This document shows positions 1 to 8,703 of a stretch of DNA of 23,901 nt, piece after piece. The stretch is from positions 1 through 23,901 of the forward strand of contig JAMOQV010000171.1 of the NCBI GenBank assembly GCA_027068615.1, written 5' to 3'. Positions within the stretch are counted from its first letter, which is position 1, and each line of letters starts with the position of its first letter. The notes under the pieces were generated by a model. It saw only the letters and a list, made by a program, of their open reading frames with translations. It was not told where the DNA came from and ran no database searches. The DNA comes from Helicobacteraceae bacterium (GTDB taxonomy: Bacteria > Campylobacterota > Campylobacteria > Campylobacterales > Sulfurimonadaceae). A program made the position numbers and the translations under genes.

Positions 1-833
1 AGACAACTCGTGCAATGAAGCTAGTAAGTACTGCTAAGCTTCGTCGTGCAGAGGAGCTTGCAAAACGCTCTCGTCTTTATTCTGCAAAAATGAATCAGGT
101 TATTGCCGAAATAGCTGGACGCATAAAGTGTAATAAAATTGGTGGTATAGATAATCGTTGTTTTAACGATATTGATTCACCAAAAGTTGTTGACATTATT
201 TTTGTAACTGCAGATAAAGGTTTATGTGGTGGATTTAATATTCAAACTATTAAAGCTGTTAAAAAACTTATAGCAGAGTATAAAGATAAAAATGTAAAAG
301 TGCGTTTACGCGGAATCGGTAAAAAAGGTATTGAGTTTTTTAAATATAACGAAGTTGAACTTTTTGATTCTGTTTTAGGACTTAGTTCTAAACCAGATAA
401 AGTTAAGTCTGATGATTTTATCATATCTTCTGTAGAAGATTTTAAAGATGGTAAAGTTGATGCTATTCATATGGTATATAATGGTTATAAAAATATGATA
501 ACTCAAGAGTTACATGTTAAAACAATATTACCAGTAGATACTAGTAAACTTGAGTGCTCAGAAAATAAAAAGTCAGTGTTAGAAATTGAAGCTCAAGATG
601 AAGAGCATATGCTTGATTCTTTAGTAAATAAATATGTTCAATACAATATGTATTATGCATTAATTGATTCTGTTGCAGCTGAACATTCAGCTCGTATGCA
701 GGCTATGGATACTGCAACTAATAATGCAGCAGATATGGTTAGTTCATTAAATGTTCAATATAATAAAGCGCGTCAAGCTGCTATTACTACAGAACTGATA
801 GAAATTATCAGTGGTGTGGAGTCTATGAAATAA
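1..833 (+). CDS. atpG: ATP synthase F1 gamma subunit, 5' end cut off by the window
   Basis: Gamma is the rotating central shaft of the F1 ATP synthase, on the cytoplasmic side of the inner membrane. The reading frame is open from base 3 and reads TTRAMKLVSTAKLRRAEE, the conserved N-terminal helix of the family, so the ATG at 15 is internal and roughly 20 residues are missing upstream. The C-terminal helix (MQAMDTATNNAADM, then LNVQYNKARQAAIT) is also the conserved shaft segment. About 276 residues are visible, against a usual 285-295. The stop TAA at 831-833 is followed almost at once by atpD, so the two are surely one operon. Identity is certain; only the start is unseen. Confidence 0.97.
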   Translation, partial: TTRAMKLVSTAKLRRAEELAKRSRLYSAKMNQVIAEIAGRIKCNKIGGIDNRCFNDIDSPKVVDIIFVTADKGLCGGFNIQTIKAVKKLIAEYKDKNVKVRLRGIGKKGIEFFKYNEVELFDSVLGLSSKPDKVKSDDFIISSVEDFKDGKVDAIHMVYNGYKNMITQELHVKTILPVDTSKLECSENKKSVLEIEAQDEEHMLDSLVNKYVQYNMYYALIDSVAAEHSARMQAMDTATNNAADMVSSLNVQYNKARQAAITTELIEIISGVESMK

Positions 834-844
834 TGGAGAAAAAT

Positions 845-2239
845 ATGATTGGTAAAATTAGCCAGGTTATGGGCCCGGTTGTTGATGTTGATTTTGATGG
901 TTATCTTCCAGTAATTAACGAAGCGATTGAAGTTAAAGTAAATTTAGAAGGTAATGAACACCGTCTAGTTTTAGAAGTTGCTGCTCACTTAGGTGATGGT
1001 CGTGTAAGAACGATTGCAATGGATATGAGTGAAGGTCTTGTTCGTGGTATGGATGCTACTGCAACTGGTGCTCCTATTAAAGTTCCTGTTGGGGAAAAAG
1101 TACTAGGTCGTATCTTTAATGTTATTGGTGAGACTATTGATGGTGGAGATCAGATTACTGATGCTCCTACTTGGTCTATTCACCGTGAGCCACCAGCTTT
1201 AGTTGATCAATCAACTGCAACAGAGATGTTTGAAACTGGTATTAAAGTAGTTGATTTACTTGCTCCTTATTCTAAGGGTGGTAAAGTTGGACTATTTGGT
1301 GGTGCTGGTGTTGGTAAAACAGTTATTATTATGGAGCTTATTCACAATGTTGCTCACGGTCATGATGGTTTATCTGTATTTGCTGGTGTTGGTGAGAGAA
1401 CTCGTGAAGGTAATGACCTTTACCATGAGATGAAAGACTCAAATGTACTTGACAAAGTTGCACTGTGCTATGGTCAAATGTCTGAGCCTCCAGGAGCAAG
1501 AAATCGTATCGCACTTACTGGTCTTACAATGGCTGAGTATTTCCGTGATGAGAAAAACCTTGATGTACTAATGTTTGTTGATAATATCTTCCGTTTTGCA
1601 CAATCAGGTTCAGAGATGTCAGCTCTTCTTGGTCGTATCCCATCAGCTGTTGGTTACCAACCAACTCTAGCTCGTGAGATGTCAGCTCTTCAAGATAGAA
1701 TTACATCAACTAAGTCTGGTTCAATTACATCTGTTCAAGCTGTTTATGTACCAGCAGATGACTTGACAGATCCAGCTCCAGCTTCTGTTTTTGCTCACTT
1801 AGATGCAACAACAGTTCTTAACCGTAAAATTGCTGAAAAAGGTATCTATCCTGCAGTTGATCCACTAGATTCAACTTCAAGATTACTAGATCCTCAGATT
1901 TTAGGTGAAGAGCATTATAATGTAGCTCGTGGTGTTCAACAAACACTTCAAAAGTATAAAGACTTACAAGATATCATTGCGATTCTTGGTATGGATGAAC
2001 TTTCTGAAGATGATAAAAATGTTGTTGAGCGTGCTCGTAAAATTGAGAAATTCCTTTCTCAACCATTTTTTGTTGCTGAAGTATTTACAGGTGCTCCTGG
2101 TAAATATGTATCATTAGCAGATACTATCAAAGGGTTCAAAGGGATCTTAGATGGTGAGTATGACCACATGCCAGAAGGTGCTTTCTATATGGTTGGTGGT
2201 ATCGATGAGGCTATTGCAAAAGCTGAAAAGCAAAAATAG
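845..2239 (+). CDS. atpD: ATP synthase F1 beta subunit (catalytic)
   Basis: Beta is the catalytic subunit that makes ATP on F1. The 464-residue product is of normal family length. It has the Walker A motif GGAGVGKT at residues 152-159, the GERTREGND segment, and a Walker B/DNIFRF region, all intact. I place the start at ATG 845 (protein MIGKISQVMGP) because GGAG at 835-838 sits 6 nt upstream and this N-terminus matches the family. An in-frame ATG at 833 overlaps the atpG stop, lacks its own ribosome site and would add only MEKN. It lies between atpG and atpC in the standard F1 order. No unusual residues were seen. Confidence 0.98.
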   Translation: MIGKISQVMGPVVDVDFDGYLPVINEAIEVKVNLEGNEHRLVLEVAAHLGDGRVRTIAMDMSEGLVRGMDATATGAPIKVPVGEKVLGRIFNVIGETIDGGDQITDAPTWSIHREPPALVDQSTATEMFETGIKVVDLLAPYSKGGKVGLFGGAGVGKTVIIMELIHNVAHGHDGLSVFAGVGERTREGNDLYHEMKDSNVLDKVALCYGQMSEPPGARNRIALTGLTMAEYFRDEKNLDVLMFVDNIFRFAQSGSEMSALLGRIPSAVGYQPTLAREMSALQDRITSTKSGSITSVQAVYVPADDLTDPAPASVFAHLDATTVLNRKIAEKGIYPAVDPLDSTSRLLDPQILGEEHYNVARGVQQTLQKYKDLQDIIAILGMDELSEDDKNVVERARKIEKFLSQPFFVAEVFTGAPGKYVSLADTIKGFKGILDGEYDHMPEGAFYMVGGIDEAIAKAEKQK

Positions 2240-2265
2240 TCAAAAACACTAACTAAAGGACTGAA

Positions 2266-2658
2266 ATGGAAAAGTTAAAACTTGAGATTTTAACACCTAA
2301 TGGCTCTATCTTTGATGGTGAAGCTGTTAGTGTAACTCTTCCTGGTGAAGAGGGTGAGTTTGGTGTGTTAGCACACCACTCTTCTTTATCAACTCTACTA
2401 GAAGCTGGTGTTGTTGATATCGAAAAAGAAGATAAATCAGTCGAGTCAATTTTAATCAACTGGGGTGTTGTTCAAGTTGATGAAGAAAAAGTTATTATTT
2501 TAGTTGAGGGTGCAGTTGCTATCCGTGGTGAAAATGAGAGTGAAGTTGCAAGTGCTTTAGAAGATGCTAAAGCACTTATTAACAGTATAGCTGATTCAGA
2601 TCCAGCTATTGCTTCTGTTTCTGCTAGAATTGAAACAGCTGCTCAGAAATTAATCTAA
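2266..2658 (+). CDS. atpC: ATP synthase F1 epsilon subunit
   Basis: Epsilon couples the gamma shaft to the c-ring and inhibits ATP hydrolysis. The 130-residue product has the N-terminal beta-sandwich signature (LEILTPNGSIFDGEAVSVTLPGEEGEFGVLAHHS, spread over residues 5-40) and a short helical C-terminus. The length is typical. An AAAGGA ribosome site lies 5 nt before the ATG. It is last of the ATPase genes here; the tolQ-like gene begins 3 nt after its stop, so the Tol block is probably transcribed at least partly from the atp promoter. Confidence 0.96.
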   Translation: MEKLKLEILTPNGSIFDGEAVSVTLPGEEGEFGVLAHHSSLSTLLEAGVVDIEKEDKSVESILINWGVVQVDEEKVIILVEGAVAIRGENESEVASALEDAKALINSIADSDPAIASVSARIETAAQKLI

Positions 2659-2661
2659 GTA

Positions 2662-3231
2662 ATGACTAACGATATAATCGATTTTTATTTAAAAAGTCAT
2701 CCAGTTACTATTGGTGTATTGGCTCTTTTGTCAATATACTTTATAGTGATGAACTGGGTGTTCTTCTATCGCTATTTTTCATTAAATAGCTGGTATTCTC
2801 GTGAAAACAACTCTTTAGAATCTTTATTAATGGGTGCTTCAACTGTTAGTCAATCATCTTTTTTAAATAACTTTATAAAAACTAATTCAACTATGAGTAA
2901 AGAGGTTTTTGATCTTTCTATACTTGCTGCAACTAGAGAAGCTACTAAAGGTTTATCTATACTTTCTATATTTGCTTCAACTACACCTTTTATAGGTTTA
3001 TTTGGTACTGTTGTATCTATCCTTGATACATTTAGTCATATAGGTCAAACTAGCGGTGGTATGTCTATTATCTCTAGTGGTGTTTCAGATGCATTGGTTG
3101 CAACTGCTTCTGGTATATTTGTAGCTATATTTGCTTATACTTATCATCAGATACTTAAGAGAAAGTCTTATGAGATTATTAGTTTTATCAATATGCAAAG
3201 TGAAGCTCTTCAAGCTCGCAATGTTAACTAG
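2662..3231 (+). CDS. tolQ: TolQ/ExbB-family proton channel protein
   Basis: Proteins of the MotA/TolQ/ExbB family form an inner-membrane proton channel that energises TolA or TonB. The 189-residue product has a membrane segment at about residues 14-38, a cytoplasmic loop, and two further segments around 95-120 and 137-162 that hold the family signature (ASTTPFIGLFGTVVSIL, then SDALVATASGIFVAI). The start is 3 nt after atpC and has only a weak ribosome site, suggesting translational coupling. Because tolB, pal and cpoB follow, I read it as the Tol-Pal channel rather than an iron-uptake ExbB; sequence alone does not separate the two well. Confidence 0.9.
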   Translation: MTNDIIDFYLKSHPVTIGVLALLSIYFIVMNWVFFYRYFSLNSWYSRENNSLESLLMGASTVSQSSFLNNFIKTNSTMSKEVFDLSILAATREATKGLSILSIFASTTPFIGLFGTVVSILDTFSHIGQTSGGMSIISSGVSDALVATASGIFVAIFAYTYHQILKRKSYEIISFINMQSEALQARNVN

Positions 3232-3243
3232 AGTTCTTTAAAA

Positions 3244-3633
3244 ATGTATGATTGGGATGATAAGCCTGAGTTAAATATTACACCACTTGTTGATGTAATG
3301 TTAGTTCTTTTAGCTATACTTATGGTTATAGCTCCAAATATTATATATGAAGAAAACATTAGACTCCCTCAAGGTTCTGCATCTCAGCAACTTGCAAAAA
3401 TACCACCTGTTCATATAAGTATAAATGATAAAAAAGTTTTAAAAGTAAATAAAGATATATATGATTTAAACTCTTTTATGGATAATTTCTCTGCTTATGC
3501 TAAGGGATTGGATTTAAAAGCTACTGTTTTAATTAGTGCTGATAAAAATTTAGACTATGGATTAGTTATGTCTGTTATTGCAGCTGTTAAACAAGCTGGA
3601 TTTACTGATATATCATTAGCAACAAATGGATAG
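3244..3633 (+). CDS. tolR: TolR/ExbD-family channel partner
   Basis: TolR/ExbD proteins are single-span inner-membrane partners of TolQ/ExbB. The 129-residue product has a short cytoplasmic start, one membrane segment at about residues 14-34 with the conserved proton-carrying aspartate (D17 in ITPLVDVMLVLLA), and a periplasmic domain ending in a family-typical stretch (VLISADKNLDYGLVMSVIAAVKQAGF). It is 12 nt downstream of tolQ and overlaps the next gene by 8 nt. Assignment to TolR rather than ExbD rests on the tolB-pal neighbours. Confidence 0.9.
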   Translation: MYDWDDKPELNITPLVDVMLVLLAILMVIAPNIIYEENIRLPQGSASQQLAKIPPVHISINDKKVLKVNKDIYDLNSFMDNFSAYAKGLDLKATVLISADKNLDYGLVMSVIAAVKQAGFTDISLATNG

Positions 3634-4315
3634 ATCTAATTCATATTTTTTTATAAGTGGTTTTATCTCTTTATCACTTTTTTCTTTAATCGTTTTATTG
3701 TTTTTTCAGATGGTGTTATCAAAACCAAAACCTAAAATATATGCATTAAAAAAAGATACATTTATATCTGTTTCTTTTGAAATACCTAAAAAAAAAGAGA
3801 TTGTAAAAAGTACAAAACAGGTAAAAGTAGATACTCCAACACCTGTAGTAGAAAAGCAAGAGGTTGATGTTACAAATCTTTTTAGTGATGTTTGGACAAA
3901 AAAAATAAAATCAAAAAAGAAAAAAGAACCTAAAAAAGAGATAAATAAAAGGCTTCAAAAAGTTTTAAACAATACTAAAAAAGTTGCTGTTAAAAAAACT
4001 GTTACAAAACCAAAAAAGGTTGAAAAAGTTGTATCAACTGGTAATGAAGTTAATGAATATCGTGCTAAAATTCAGGCTATAGTTTACGATAGCTTTAATC
4101 CTCCTCAAAACTCTCAAGGATATAGTGTTATAGCTGTAATTTACTTAAGTGCTATGGGGAAAGTTGATGATTTTAGAGTGCTTAGATATTCTGAAAATGA
4201 ACTATTAAATAAAGAATGTGATAGACTTAGAGATAAGCTTATGCATAAACTTTTTCCAAAAAATCCAGACAATAAGTCTGGTAATTATAAAATAATATTA
4301 ACTTCAAAGGAATAA
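3626..4315 (+). CDS. TolA/TonB-like periplasm-spanning protein
   Basis: This 229-residue protein has an N-terminal membrane anchor (about residues 9-31), a Lys- and Pro-rich linker (about 32-140, with repeated KKKEPKK-like stretches), and a C-terminal TonB/TolA-like domain (about 142-229, EYRAKIQAIVYDSFNPPQNS onward). It would reach across the periplasm and pass energy from TolQ/TolR to TolB and Pal. Its start overlaps the tolR stop by 8 nt (ATGGATAG), so translation is coupled. It is much shorter than enterobacterial TolA (over 400 residues) and the linker is short. The C-terminal domain reads more like TonB_C than classical TolA; position makes it the functional TolA here. A gene symbol is withheld for that reason. 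Confidence 0.82.
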   Translation: MDRSNSYFFISGFISLSLFSLIVLLFFQMVLSKPKPKIYALKKDTFISVSFEIPKKKEIVKSTKQVKVDTPTPVVEKQEVDVTNLFSDVWTKKIKSKKKKEPKKEINKRLQKVLNNTKKVAVKKTVTKPKKVEKVVSTGNEVNEYRAKIQAIVYDSFNPPQNSQGYSVIAVIYLSAMGKVDDFRVLRYSENELLNKECDRLRDKLMHKLFPKNPDNKSGNYKIILTSKE

Positions 4316-4317
4316 AT

Positions 4318-5568
4318 TTGAAAACTATTTTTTCGTTATTGATTTTTGTATCGTTACTCTTTAGTGATGCCACTATAGAAGTGATAAAAAAAGTTGATGC
4401 TTTACCATCTTTAGCTGTTGAGGATTCTTCACAAGATTATAGTGAAACTTTTAAATTAAAATTTTACAAAACTTTAGTTTCTGATCTAAATGTTATATCT
4501 ATATTTAATGTTGATAGACATTATAGAAAAGTAGATTTTTTGCAAGATAGAGTTGATGTGGCAAATAAAGATATGGATTATGTTTTAAGATATTCATTAT
4601 CTAGGGGTGATTCTAATTCTTTATTTGTAAAAATAAAATTATTGCAAAATGATAAAGAAGTTTTGTATAAAAGATACAAGATCGGTAGAGATAATATTTA
4701 TATGTTTATATCTCATGCAATAGCTTATGATATAAATGAGTTTATGGGTAGACCATCTGTTGCATGGATGAAACGAAAAGTTATATTTTCAAGGATAATA
4801 GCTCCTATGAAAAGTGAGATAATAATATCTGACTATACATTATCTTATCAACAAGTTGTTGTAAAAGGTGGATTTAATATATTTCCAAAATGGGCAAATG
4901 AAAAACAAAATTCATTTTATTTTACATCATTAGATGGTAAAAGACCAACTTTAAAATATGTTGATACTAGAAAAGGTATAAGTAGAACCATAATGTCTAG
5001 TGATGGTATGATGATTTGTTCAGATGTAAGTAGAGATGGTAAAAAATTACTTTTGACAAAAGCACCAAATGGACAACCAGATATATATCTTTATGATGTT
5101 ATTACTCATAAAACAAAAAGGATTACTAAATATTCAGGTATAGATGTAAATGCTCAGTTTATGGATAATGATTCAAAAATAGTTTTTGTGTCCAATAGAT
5201 TAGGATATCCAAATATTTTTTCAAAAAGTTTAGATGCAAATGATGTAAAACAGATGGTTTTTTATGGAAAAAGTAATTCTGCATGTTCAGCTAATGGTGA
5301 ATATATAGTTTATAAATCAAGAGAGAGCTCAAACAGTTTTTCAAGAAATACATTTAATTTACATCTTATCTCAACAAAAACAAATTTTATAAGAAGATTA
5401 ACAGCTGTTGGTATAAATGAATTTCCAAGATTTTCAAGAGATTCTGATGCTATCCTTTTTATTAAAAATTACAAAGGTCAAAGCTCTATAGGTATTATTA
5501 GATTAAATTACAATAAGAATTACCTTTTTCCACTAAAATATGGAAAAGTTCAATCTATGGATTGGTAA
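4318..5568 (+). CDS. tolB: Tol-Pal beta-propeller protein TolB
   Basis: TolB is a periplasmic protein that binds Pal and TolA. The 416-residue product starts at TTG, supported by AAAGGA (4306-4311) 6 nt upstream, and opens with a signal peptide (MKTIFSLLIFVSLLFSDA). After an N-terminal domain come propeller blades with TolB-type repeats, visible as YFTSLDGKRPTLKYVD, DVSRDGKKLLLTKAPNGQPD and VFVSNRLGYPNIFSK. Length is near the usual 410-430. The start is 2 nt after the TolA-like stop. The use of TTG may lower its output relative to neighbours; that is inference. Confidence 0.93.
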   Translation: MKTIFSLLIFVSLLFSDATIEVIKKVDALPSLAVEDSSQDYSETFKLKFYKTLVSDLNVISIFNVDRHYRKVDFLQDRVDVANKDMDYVLRYSLSRGDSNSLFVKIKLLQNDKEVLYKRYKIGRDNIYMFISHAIAYDINEFMGRPSVAWMKRKVIFSRIIAPMKSEIIISDYTLSYQQVVVKGGFNIFPKWANEKQNSFYFTSLDGKRPTLKYVDTRKGISRTIMSSDGMMICSDVSRDGKKLLLTKAPNGQPDIYLYDVITHKTKRITKYSGIDVNAQFMDNDSKIVFVSNRLGYPNIFSKSLDANDVKQMVFYGKSNSACSANGEYIVYKSRESSNSFSRNTFNLHLISTKTNFIRRLTAVGINEFPRFSRDSDAILFIKNYKGQSSIGIIRLNYNKNYLFPLKYGKVQSMDW

Positions 5569-5591
5569 GATATACGATTATTATAATTTTT

Positions 5592-5600
5592 TGGTATAAT
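5592..5600 (+). promoter_or_regulatory. Extended -10 promoter ahead of pal
   Basis: TGGTATAAT at 5592-5600 is a perfect extended -10 element (TGN plus TATAAT) in the tolB-pal gap, 30 nt before the pal ATG. The preceding bases are AT-rich with T runs, as expected for Campylobacterota sigma-70 promoters, which usually lack a clear -35 box. It would give pal, an abundant lipoprotein, its own transcript in addition to read-through from tolB. Confidence 0.6.
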
Positions 5601-5630
5601 AATTCAATTTTAAAGTATAGGATAATAAAT

Positions 5631-6185
5631 ATGAAAAGTATCGTATTTTCTAGTGTTACTGCAGCACTTTTAATTTTTACTGGTTGTTCAACAAAAAAAC
5701 CAGCGGTTGATGAGAAAGAGATTCAAACAAGAGCACAAGAAGTTGCACCTGTTCAAACAGAGACAGTTATATCTGAGGACTCTTCTGTGAGTAGTTATGG
5801 AGAAAGTATCAACTCTAGAAGTGGTATGAAGAATATTTCAGAGTTAGAAAATGAGCTTAAATCTGTGTATTTTGATTTTGATAAATTTTCTATCCGCTCA
5901 AATATGCAAGACACTCTTTCAAAAGATGCTTCTATAGTAAAAGAAGAGGCAAATGGTTATAGTGTAAAACTAGAGGGTAATTGTGATGAATGGGGAAGTG
6001 ATGAATATAACTTTGCACTAGGTCTAAAAAGAGCTCAAAGTGTTAAAAAAGCTATGGTTGCAGAGGGTGTTCCAGCTGAATCTATAACTATGGTAAGTTA
6101 TGGTGAAAGTAATCCAATATGTCATGAGAAAACTCAAGAATGTTGGGCTAAAAGTCGTCGTGTAGATTTTAAACTTCTTCCATAG
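5631..6185 (+). CDS. pal: Peptidoglycan-associated lipoprotein Pal
   Basis: Pal ties the outer membrane to peptidoglycan and is the partner of TolB. I choose ATG 5631 because it has AGGA 8 nt upstream and begins with a lipoprotein signal, LLIFTGC, with the lipidated cysteine at residue 19. A longer frame from 5562 would overlap tolB and bury the signal. The 184-residue product has an OmpA-like peptidoglycan-binding domain from about residue 78: VYFDFDKFSIR, GNCDEWGSDEYN, LGLKRAQSVK and SRRVDF. The -3 position of the lipobox is Phe, less common than Leu but tolerated. Confidence 0.95.
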   Translation: MKSIVFSSVTAALLIFTGCSTKKPAVDEKEIQTRAQEVAPVQTETVISEDSSVSSYGESINSRSGMKNISELENELKSVYFDFDKFSIRSNMQDTLSKDASIVKEEANGYSVKLEGNCDEWGSDEYNFALGLKRAQSVKKAMVAEGVPAESITMVSYGESNPICHEKTQECWAKSRRVDFKLLP

Positions 6186-6192
6186 TCTTTTT

Positions 6193-7113
6193 ATGAACAA
6201 TAGACTTTTAGTTGCTTCTTGTGCAACCATTTTCTCTATAAATCTTTTTAGTGCCGAGCCATCTGCGTTTGGTGCTGGAGATTTAGATAATCCAGAGCCT
6301 TATGGTCTTAGTAAAAGTGAAAAAATAGTTTTAGAAAACAAGAATGAAATAAAAGATGTTTTAAATAGAACTAAAAAGCAAACTTATCAGATTGACTCTC
6401 TTCGTGAAAGAGTTGATGGTATTCAAAGTATTGTTGAAAATTTAACTAGAAATTCACATCAAAACAAGATTGATTTAGGGCATTTAGAAGATAAAATTGT
6501 TCAGGATTTAAATAACTCCAATGAGTATGAAAAAAGAGTTTCAAAGATATTAGAAGAAAATGTTAAGAAGATAGATGATATCAGCTTAAAGTTAGAACAC
6601 TTAAGCAAATTGGTAAATAATATAGAACTTACTTTTATAACAAAAGATGAGTTTAATGGCTTAGTTAGTGATTTTAATAATTTTAAGAAAATTTTAAAAT
6701 CAGAATTAAAAACTCAAGATGTTAAAAAAGTTTCACAAAAAAAGAATAGAACTAATTGGGAAATTTTAAAAGATGCAGAGGCAAATTTTGAAAAAAAACA
6801 TTATACAGATGCTATTCGTGATTATGAATACTTAATAAAACAAAATTTTAAACCAGCTTATTCTCACTATATGATAGGTGAGATGAAGTTTAGAAGAAAA
6901 GACTATGCGGAGGCAATAGCGTATTTTAAAAAAAGTGCAGAGCTTTATTCTAAGGCAAAATATATGCCTAGTTTAATGTTACATACTGCTATGGCTATGG
7001 AAGCTACAGGAGATAGTAAAAATGCAAAGGCTTTTTATAATGCGATAGCTTCTAGTTATCCAGATACAAAAGAAGCAACTGTTGCTCTTAAAAATTTGGA
7101 AAGTATGAAATAA
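6193..7113 (+). CDS. cpoB: Tol-Pal system coiled-coil/TPR protein CpoB (YbgF)
   Basis: CpoB (YbgF) is a periplasmic TolA-binding protein that links Tol-Pal to septal peptidoglycan synthesis. The 306-residue product has a signal peptide with likely cleavage after FSA at residue 21, a long charged helical/coiled-coil region (about 40-185), and C-terminal TPR-like repeats (about 190-303: NWEILKDAEANFEKKHYTDA, AYSHYMIGEMKFRRKDYAEA, ATGDSKNAKAFYNAI). It begins 7 nt after pal, which fixes its identity. It is longer than the E. coli protein (about 260), mostly in the coiled coil. Confidence 0.88.
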   Translation: MNNRLLVASCATIFSINLFSAEPSAFGAGDLDNPEPYGLSKSEKIVLENKNEIKDVLNRTKKQTYQIDSLRERVDGIQSIVENLTRNSHQNKIDLGHLEDKIVQDLNNSNEYEKRVSKILEENVKKIDDISLKLEHLSKLVNNIELTFITKDEFNGLVSDFNNFKKILKSELKTQDVKKVSQKKNRTNWEILKDAEANFEKKHYTDAIRDYEYLIKQNFKPAYSHYMIGEMKFRRKDYAEAIAYFKKSAELYSKAKYMPSLMLHTAMAMEATGDSKNAKAFYNAIASSYPDTKEATVALKNLESMK

Positions 7114-7152
7114 TATGTTAAAATCAAAAAATTTAAAAAATAAGGTATATAA

Positions 7153-7674
7153 ATGTCAATAGAAGCAAATCAAATCGTATCGATTGAATACGAAGTTCGT
7201 GATGGTGATAAAGTAGTAGATAGTAATGTTGGTCAAGCTCCATTAGTTTTTATGTTTGGAAAAGGTCAAATTATCCCTGGACTTGAAAATGGTCTTAAAG
7301 ATATGGCAGTTGGTGAAAAAGCAGATTTACTTGTAAAAGCTGAAGAAGCTTATGGTGAGAGAAATGAAGAAGCTATACAAGAGGTTCCAAAAGACCAATT
7401 TGCTGGGATTGATTTAGAAGAGGGTATGACTCTTTATGGTCAAAGTGAAGATGGTGGAACTGTTCAAGTTGTAGTTAAAGAGATAGGTGAAGAAAATGTT
7501 ATCATCGACTTTAATCACCCTTTAGCTGGTAAAGATTTAATGTTTAGTGTAACACTTAGCAATGTAAGAGATGCTTCTGCTGAAGAGTTAGCTAGTGGAA
7601 TCCCTGTTGAAAATCAACAACCAGATGATGGATGTTGTGGAACTGGTGGTGGATCAGGATGTGGTTGTCACTAA
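7153..7674 (+). CDS. slyD: SlyD-like FKBP peptidyl-prolyl isomerase with metal-binding tail
   Basis: This 173-residue cytoplasmic FKBP enzyme would catalyse proline cis/trans isomerisation and act as a chaperone, with a role in nickel delivery in related bacteria. Visible are the FKBP core (GKGQIIPGLENGLKDMAVGEK), the inserted-flap domain (about residues 70-120) and a Gly/Cys/His tail (DDGCCGTGGGSGCGCH) with four Cys and a terminal His, suited to binding nickel, zinc or copper. A TAAGG ribosome site is 7 nt before ATG. It sits 39 nt after cpoB and is followed by a hairpin, so it probably closes the Tol transcript. Confidence 0.93.
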   Translation: MSIEANQIVSIEYEVRDGDKVVDSNVGQAPLVFMFGKGQIIPGLENGLKDMAVGEKADLLVKAEEAYGERNEEAIQEVPKDQFAGIDLEEGMTLYGQSEDGGTVQVVVKEIGEENVIIDFNHPLAGKDLMFSVTLSNVRDASAEELASGIPVENQQPDDGCCGTGGGSGCGCH

Positions 7675-7683
7675 GTTTTTTTT

Positions 7684-7703
7684 AATACCCTTTTTAGGGT
7701 ATT
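7684..7703 (+). terminator. Hairpin after the SlyD-like gene
   Basis: AATACCCT (7684-7691) and AGGGTATT (7696-7703) form a perfect 8-bp stem with a TTTT loop, 9 nt after the slyD stop. A run of eight T (7676-7683) lies before, not after, the stem; the bases after it are only moderately T-rich (ATTTAG). I read it as a weak or processing-type terminator separating the Tol/slyD block from fabD. Confidence 0.55.
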
Positions 7704-7761
7704 ATTTAGAAGTAAATTTTGATTTATTTCTAAATGATAATAATTTATTAGGAGATTAAGT

Positions 7762-8703
7762 ATGAGTAAAAAAGTAGCTATGATTTTTTCGGGACAAGGT
7801 TCTCAAGTAGGTGGGATGGGAAGATGTTTTTATGATAATTCTGAATTAGCTCAGAAGATGTTCTTAGAAGCTAGCACAAGGATAGGTATTAGTTTTAAAG
7901 ATTTAATATTTGAAGATGATGAAAGACTTCATCAGTCTAGATATGCTCAACCTGCTATTTTGTTGGTACAGATGATTGCATATAAACTTTTTAAAAAATC
8001 TTGTCCAAATGTTAAAATAGAGCTATTTTTAGGACACTCTCTTGGTGAGTTTACAGCTTTATGTGCTAGTGGTGCTATAGATTTTGCAGATGCGATAGAA
8101 CTTGTGTATAAAAGAGGTTGTCTTATGGAGGATGTTTTTTCTTCTATGGAAGCTGGTATGATGGTTATAGTAAAGTTAGATGATGCTAAAGTAGAAGCTA
8201 TATGTGAAGAAGCAAGGAGAAATGGTAAAAAGATTTGGCCTGCAAATTATAATCAAGATGGTCAGATAGTAGTAGCTGGAATAAAAAGTGATTTACATGA
8301 GTTGGAAGAAACTTTTAAAGAAGCAGGTGCTAAAAGAGCTATGTTATTAAATATGTCTGTTGCTAGTCATTGTGAGCTTTTGAAACCAGCACAAGAACCA
8401 TTAGAAGAATTGATGCAAAGTATGATAAATGATAATTTTGAAGCTCCAATTATATCTAATGTAACTGCAAGTCCTTATTCTACGAAAGAAGAAGCAGTTA
8501 AGTTACTTAAAGAACAACTTATTAAACCTGTAAAATACAAGCAGTCTATTGCATCTATATCTGACAAGATAGAAATTGCTATAGAGTTTGGACATGGTGT
8601 AATTCTTAAGAACTTAAACAAAAGGATTGCAAAAGATATGATTACTTTAAATGTTTCTGATATGGCTACTTTATCAGAAGTAAAAGAGGAATTTTTTGAT
8701 TAG
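7762..8703 (+). CDS. fabD: Malonyl-CoA:acyl-carrier-protein transacylase
   Basis: FabD moves malonyl from CoA to acyl carrier protein to start each fatty acid elongation cycle. The 313-residue product has GQGSQ at residues 11-15, the active-site serine in GHSLGE (S93), the catalytic histidine in SVASHCELL (H203), and a family-typical C-terminus (IEFGHGVILKNLNKRI). The start has AGGAG 7 nt upstream. A short gap with a hairpin precedes it, so a promoter probably lies in 7704-7749, though I see no clean -35/-10 pair. The next gene starts on the base after its stop. Confidence 0.96.
   Translation: MSKKVAMIFSGQGSQVGGMGRCFYDNSELAQKMFLEASTRIGISFKDLIFEDDERLHQSRYAQPAILLVQMIAYKLFKKSCPNVKIELFLGHSLGEFTALCASGAIDFADAIELVYKRGCLMEDVFSSMEAGMMVIVKLDDAKVEAICEEARRNGKKIWPANYNQDGQIVVAGIKSDLHELEETFKEAGAKRAMLLNMSVASHCELLKPAQEPLEELMQSMINDNFEAPIISNVTASPYSTKEEAVKLLKEQLIKPVKYKQSIASISDKIEIAIEFGHGVILKNLNKRIAKDMITLNVSDMATLSEVKEEFFD

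Noticed and set aside
833..844. ATG 833 as the atpD start
   Set aside because: It overlaps the atpG stop and has no own ribosome site; GGAG at 835-838 points to ATG 845, which gives the family N-terminus.
5562..5630. Longer pal frame starting inside tolB
   Set aside because: It would bury the lipoprotein signal that starts at ATG 5631, and the extended -10 promoter lies within it.
6193..6225. Lipobox-like LVASC near the start of cpoB
   Set aside because: The cysteine is at residue 10, too early for a lipoprotein signal; a normal cleavage site after FSA fits better.
7704..7735. ATTTAGAA...TTCTAAAT inverted repeat and Fur-like GATAATAAT before fabD
   Set aside because: Short and AT-rich; no good match to a full operator, so chance is likely.
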